Part shown: positions 59,776-64,000 of the stretch, in pieces
How the letters are laid out: each line of letters starts with the position of its first letter
Position numbering within the stretch: position 1 is the first letter of the stretch
Origin: Mariniblastus sp.
Lineage (GTDB): Bacteria > Planctomycetota > Planctomycetia > Pirellulales > Pirellulaceae
Length of the DNA stretch: 64,000 bases
Assembly: GCA_029251085.1 (NCBI GenBank)
Contig: JAQXDZ010000066.1
Location: 24,096 to 88,095, forward strand
Direction: 5' to 3'
Position numbers and translations under genes: made by a program
The notes under the pieces: model-generated
Told to the model about the DNA's origin: nothing
The model's input: the letters and a program-made list of their open reading frames with translations, nothing else
Databases searched by the model: none

Positions 59776-61068
59776 GTGTGGGCTCGTAAGCGAATTGACA
59801 TTGGCTTCAGGGATTTAATGTTCGCGCTTTGGCGTTGCCTACACCTTCCTTCAAAACAAATATCAGTTTCGCCTTCAGCGTCGATGCCTGCGTCTCAGAA
59901 ATGCATTATGTGTCTTTCTGTGCGGAGTGGATTCGACCTTCTTCTCTCAGAACAGGATTGGCCAGAGACCTCTGAGATAATTTTCACAGGGTTAACGATT
60001 CTCGACATGCCCCGAATTGCCCGGCAACATGGGTTTCGGCCCGTCGGAGTTGATCTCGATATCTCCAAACTCGAACCAGCCATTGATGAGATTCAACGTC
60101 TCGTGACGCCTCGAACCAAAGCGATCGTTGTTGCACATTTAATGGGCGGCAGACTGCCAACCAGCGAAATTTCCAAGCTTGCGAAGCAACATGACCTATT
60201 TCTCATTGAGGATTTTGCCCAATCTTACAGAGGGCAGATCTTTCTCTCGGGTGACGTTGCCATGTTTAGTTTTGGCACCATCAAAACTAACACCGCACTC
60301 GGAGGTGCGGTCATGGTCATCTCAGATTCCAAATTACGCGAAAGGGTCGTCAACCGACACGATCGATGGCCCCGACAATCACGTCTCCATTATGCGAAAC
60401 GGATTCTGAAATATAATCTGATCAAGTTTATCTCGACACGACCCTTGGCAGGCAGCATTCGTCGAACATGCCGGTTTTTACCGCGCCAACACGATTCCCT
60501 CGCCGCCGGAATGGCAAAGAGTTTTTCTGGTGGTGATTTTTTTAAAAAGATCCGCCATCGCCCCTCTGCTCCACTCTCTCATACGCTCGCTCAGCGGATT
60601 GCAAATTTCCAACCTCAATCGATCGATTGCCGAATCCGACGGGGACAACTACTGTCAGATACCATCAAAAATGGAAATCCGGAAATCAAGATTCTCGGAG
60701 AGGATATCGAGCAAGCCACCTATTGGATATTTGGAATTCTCGTTCAAAATCCCCGCAAATTAATTGAGATACTCTGGCAACACGGTTTCGACGCAACCAG
60801 CCAATCAAGCCTGCAAGCCATTCCATTCCGAAGCGATGAAAGGCTGCACCCCACCGCAGTTCAAGCTAACCCTGTGCTGCCCAGTGAACTGGCTCAGGAA
60901 ACGCCAAGTGGATTGCCCAATATCGATTTCATCCTGTCACACCTAGTCTTTTTACCGGTAGACCTCCCCATGCCCGAATCCGAACTCATAAGAATGGGCG
61001 AACTAGTTGCTCGCCACGCAATCCCAACCACGAATTTCGATGCCTCACGAACCAAGTTCAGAAGTTGA
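59776..61068 (+). CDS. DegT/DnrJ/EryC1-type PLP aminotransferase
   Basis: TKAIVVAHLMGGRLP, LIEDFAQSY, MFSFGTIKTNTALGGA (PLP-Lys region). Confidence 0.82.
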   Translation: MWARKRIDIGFRDLMFALWRCLHLPSKQISVSPSASMPASQKCIMCLSVRSGFDLLLSEQDWPETSEIIFTGLTILDMPRIARQHGFRPVGVDLDISKLEPAIDEIQRLVTPRTKAIVVAHLMGGRLPTSEISKLAKQHDLFLIEDFAQSYRGQIFLSGDVAMFSFGTIKTNTALGGAVMVISDSKLRERVVNRHDRWPRQSRLHYAKRILKYNLIKFISTRPLAGSIRRTCRFLPRQHDSLAAGMAKSFSGGDFFKKIRHRPSAPLSHTLAQRIANFQPQSIDCRIRRGQLLSDTIKNGNPEIKILGEDIEQATYWIFGILVQNPRKLIEILWQHGFDATSQSSLQAIPFRSDERLHPTAVQANPVLPSELAQETPSGLPNIDFILSHLVFLPVDLPMPESELIRMGELVARHAIPTTNFDASRTKFRS

Positions 61069-61246
61069 GAACTCGACGCTGAAACAATACCAATCAGCGC
61101 AGACAATGCGATCGCCTAAAAGATGCGCGAACGCATCAAAAACATTTTCACCCATTTTAATAATTGAGTATTTTGAATTTCCAAGTTAGGCTTATCACTT
61201 CAACTCATGGGCGACTACTTTTCGCCTGGCTTGGACTCAGAGCAGC

Positions 61247-62311
61247 ATGTCGAAATCGTCAGTAAAATCAGTGCCCCGCAGAAAAAACAATCCCGTTACT
61301 CAAGCTGACTGGGTCAGCATGAAAGACGAGCAATTGTTGGATATGCGCATGTGTGATTTGCAACTTTCGATTGAAGATTCATTTCTTGCAGACATGCGTA
61401 ATCAGCTTTACGCTGAACTTGCTGCCAGAAACCTGCGACTCAAACCACATTGTTGGCTGAGCGATGACTGGTTCTCACCGGATGGAATTCCTGGGATTGC
61501 CATTCCGTTTTACTTAGCACACCCAAGACTGATTCGACTCGAGCGGCGAAAAATGCTGGAAGTCGAAGGAGGCACAAAAACATGGTGCATGCGAATCCTT
61601 CGTCATGAAACAGGCCATGCATTCGATACTGCTTATCGACTTCATCGAAAAAAGAAATACAAACAAGTCTTTGGCAATTACTTTTCGCCGTATCCCGAAT
61701 CCTACAAACCTAAACCACGCAGTAAGAACTTCGTATTGCACCTTGAACCGTGGTATGCGCAAAGCCATCCTTCGGAAGATTTCGCGGAGACCTTTGCCGT
61801 CTGGCTTAAACGAGGGGCAGGGTGGAAACGAAAATACAAAGGCTGGCAAGCCTTGAAAAAGGTTGAGCTTGTCGATGCGATGATGGATCAAATTTCAGGG
61901 ACCGCAGCGAAGGTAAAATCTCGCGCAAAAATCGAACCCATTCATCGAATTAAAAAAACTTTACGACAACACTATGCTGAAAGGCATGCTGCCTACGCGG
62001 TCGGCGAACCAAGCGTTTTCGACGAAGATCTAAAAAAACTGTTTCCCCAAACCCCCAAAACTCACCCAACTCAATCTGCTGCTGCATTTCTCAGAAAAAA
62101 TCGGCAAGATTTATGTACCACCGTCGCGCAATGGACCGGTGAATACCGATACAATACGAACCAAGTCCTGAGGGAAATGATTGATCGCTGCCGGACTTTG
62201 AATTTGCGTGTCTCAGAAAACCACGGATCGCAACTGCGACAAAATCTGATGATCGTGCTCACCGTCCATACGATGAACAACCTTCATGGAGTTCATCGCG
62301 TCGCTTTGTAG
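61247..62311 (+). CDS. Putative zinc-binding metallopeptidase
   Basis: LRHETGHAFDTAYRLH (HExxH) and downstream SEDFAETFAVWL. Confidence 0.8.
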   Translation: MSKSSVKSVPRRKNNPVTQADWVSMKDEQLLDMRMCDLQLSIEDSFLADMRNQLYAELAARNLRLKPHCWLSDDWFSPDGIPGIAIPFYLAHPRLIRLERRKMLEVEGGTKTWCMRILRHETGHAFDTAYRLHRKKKYKQVFGNYFSPYPESYKPKPRSKNFVLHLEPWYAQSHPSEDFAETFAVWLKRGAGWKRKYKGWQALKKVELVDAMMDQISGTAAKVKSRAKIEPIHRIKKTLRQHYAERHAAYAVGEPSVFDEDLKKLFPQTPKTHPTQSAAAFLRKNRQDLCTTVAQWTGEYRYNTNQVLREMIDRCRTLNLRVSENHGSQLRQNLMIVLTVHTMNNLHGVHRVAL

Positions 62312-62451
62312 TCTTTTTGGACGCGACCTTTCGCTCCCCGGGGATGGTGATTTTCGGAATCTGTCGCTGCCTCCAACGGCAAGTCCCTCAATTTGCAACG
62401 CTGAAGCGAGACGGTGCCAAACGATTAACTAAAATTTTTCTGTATGGATTT

Positions 62452-63480
62452 ATGAAAAAATTAAGAGTGCTTGTGCTGATGCACGAGGCACTGATTCCTC
62501 CAGATAACCTCCTTGGTTATTCACCAGAGGAAATTCTTGAATGGAAAACTGAATTTGACGTCGTAACAACGCTACGGGAAATGGGACACGAAGTCCTTCC
62601 TCTGGGCGTCTATGACGATCTTGGGGATCTTCGTCGAGCAACCGAGGACTTTCGCCCACACATCTGGTTCAATCTATTAGAGGAATTTCACGGCGTCTGC
62701 GTCTACGACCACCACGTTGTTAGTTATCTCGAGCTAATGAAACAGCAATACACGGGCTGTAATCCGCGCGGCCTCCTGTTAGCCCACGACAAACCGCTCG
62801 CCAAAAAAATTCTCTCGTTTCATCAAATTCGCTCTCCGGGTTTCTTCGTTGTGCCTCGCGGAAAAAAAACAAAACTCCCGCAAGCACTCGACTATCCACT
62901 CTTGGTAAAATCCGCCTCGGAAGACGCCTCCAATGGAATCTCGGATGCCTCGATTGTCTACGACCTCGACCATCTCATCGACCGCGTCAATTACATTCAC
63001 TCATCCACAAACACCGATGCTCTCGTCGAGACCTTTATTGAAGGGCGGGAGCTATACGTCGGCATCATCGGCAACCGACAACTCAAGGTCTATCCAACCT
63101 GGGAGATGATTTTTGAAAACGCAAAACCGGGAGATCCCCGAATCGCGACATCACGTGTGAAATGGGACGTCAAGCATCAGGACAAACTGGGTATTAAGAC
63201 CGAGCGTGCCCAGGGTATTCCACGCGGCGTCGAAAATCGAATCAAAGATGTTTGTGTACGCGCCTACAAAGCACTCAGCTTAAGTGGCTATGCAAGAATC
63301 GATTTAAGATTACGAGACGATGGTGAGATCTTCGTAATCGAGGCCAACCCAAATCCCAACCTTTCCTTTGGAGAGGATTTCGCCGAATCAGCCGAGAGCA
63401 TTGGAATTAGCTATGACCAGCTTCTGAAAAAGATCATTTCACTTGGCCTTGGTTATCAAGCCGAATGGCGACTGGTGTAG
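62452..63480 (+). CDS. ATP-grasp ligase, D-Ala-D-Ala ligase-like (ORF opens at 62317; start chosen at MKKLRVLVLMHEALIPP)
   Basis: YPLLVKSASEDASNGI, YARIDLRLRDDGEIFVIEANPNPNLS. Confidence 0.85.
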   Translation: MKKLRVLVLMHEALIPPDNLLGYSPEEILEWKTEFDVVTTLREMGHEVLPLGVYDDLGDLRRATEDFRPHIWFNLLEEFHGVCVYDHHVVSYLELMKQQYTGCNPRGLLLAHDKPLAKKILSFHQIRSPGFFVVPRGKKTKLPQALDYPLLVKSASEDASNGISDASIVYDLDHLIDRVNYIHSSTNTDALVETFIEGRELYVGIIGNRQLKVYPTWEMIFENAKPGDPRIATSRVKWDVKHQDKLGIKTERAQGIPRGVENRIKDVCVRAYKALSLSGYARIDLRLRDDGEIFVIEANPNPNLSFGEDFAESAESIGISYDQLLKKIISLGLGYQAEWRLV

Positions 63481-63533
63481 CTAAACTCTAGAGTCAACCA
63501 CCGTCAGCGTCCCTCAACGATCTCCGTAATCAC

Positions 63534-64000
63534 TCATTTCTCAGCCGGCTTATCGTCCGCCTTTTCGTCCTGCTTACTCTTCCCATTCAACCATAAATCC
63601 AGTTGGCGACGTTGCTCTTTCGAGGGTCGGGAAACAAATCTCAACCGATAACTGCTGGACTCCAATTGCCCAATTGTAAGGTTCAATGTCATCAACTGAC
63701 CACGCCGAGATATTAAAATCTCAAGCTCATCCCCAACTTCGTATTGTGACAACCGAGAATCAACGCTACTCGTAATTCGAAAGCCGTTCACGGCAATCAC
63801 TTCATCTTCAATATTCATCCCAACTTCAGAGGCTGGTGAATCTGGTTTTACCGATGTGACTTTTACGATCCCATCCGCAGCGGAGGTACGAAATCCAAGA
63901 TAAGGCCTCCCGCGTGATTTAGACGAGCGAGACATCCCCCCCACAGCACTCGCCAAACGGTCTTTAAGACCCGACAGTCCAGACAACACCTTCTTATCTG
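63534..64000 (-). CDS. PDZ-domain protein (partial; N-terminal part probably beyond right edge)
   Basis: GRPYLGFRTSAADGIVKVTSVKPDSPASEVGMNIEDEVIAVNGFRI; frame stays open to the window edge. Confidence 0.7.
   Translation of the reverse strand, partial: DKKVLSGLSGLKDRLASAVGGMSRSSKSRGRPYLGFRTSAADGIVKVTSVKPDSPASEVGMNIEDEVIAVNGFRITSSVDSRLSQYEVGDELEILISRRGQLMTLNLTIGQLESSSYRLRFVSRPSKEQRRQLDLWLNGKSKQDEKADDKPAEK

Noticed and set aside
1-64000. tRNA, rRNA, tmRNA, transposons, prophage
   Set aside because: None recognised by eye in the intergenic regions; a tRNAscan-SE/Infernal run would be needed to exclude small RNAs formally.

Overview
The window looks like a chromosomal segment of a planctomycete, probably Pirellulales-like. 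This is inferred from gene content (MoxR/DUF58/BatA/VWA operon, NPCBM and PQQ-propeller secreted proteins, S1C protease cluster) and not from a database search. About 45 protein genes are supported. They include a polysaccharide-export ABC transporter with KpsF/KdsD, CsrA, an HrpA helicase, Maf, RluA, a Ser/Thr kinase, an M24 peptidase, three tandem HtrA/S1C-like proteins, a MoxR-to-TPR operon of about 15 kb, BshB-like LmbE, GntP plus FAH plus YjhG/XylD sugar-acid genes, YidD, RnpA, DnaJ, a primary-type sigma factor, and a PLP aminotransferase / zinc metallopeptidase / ATP-grasp run at the right end. No rRNA, tRNA, CRISPR array, transposase or prophage was recognised. Main findings: (1) the last gene of the MoxR/Bat operon is split by an in-frame TGA. 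It is followed by 88 open codons encoding a Lys/Ser/Gln linker and a charged C-terminal tail, then a stop and a strong rho-independent terminator. A hairpin with a GGUC loop lies about 21 nt after the TGA, so recoding (readthrough or selenocysteine) should be tested against nonsense mutation, sequencing error or a separate mini-gene. (2) Two of the three tandem HtrA-like proteins have lost catalytic residues while the third keeps the triad. (3) There is a candidate Weimberg-type sugar-acid module, a candidate peptide-ligation/metallopeptidase locus, and an orphan terminator suggesting an sRNA or long 3' UTR.
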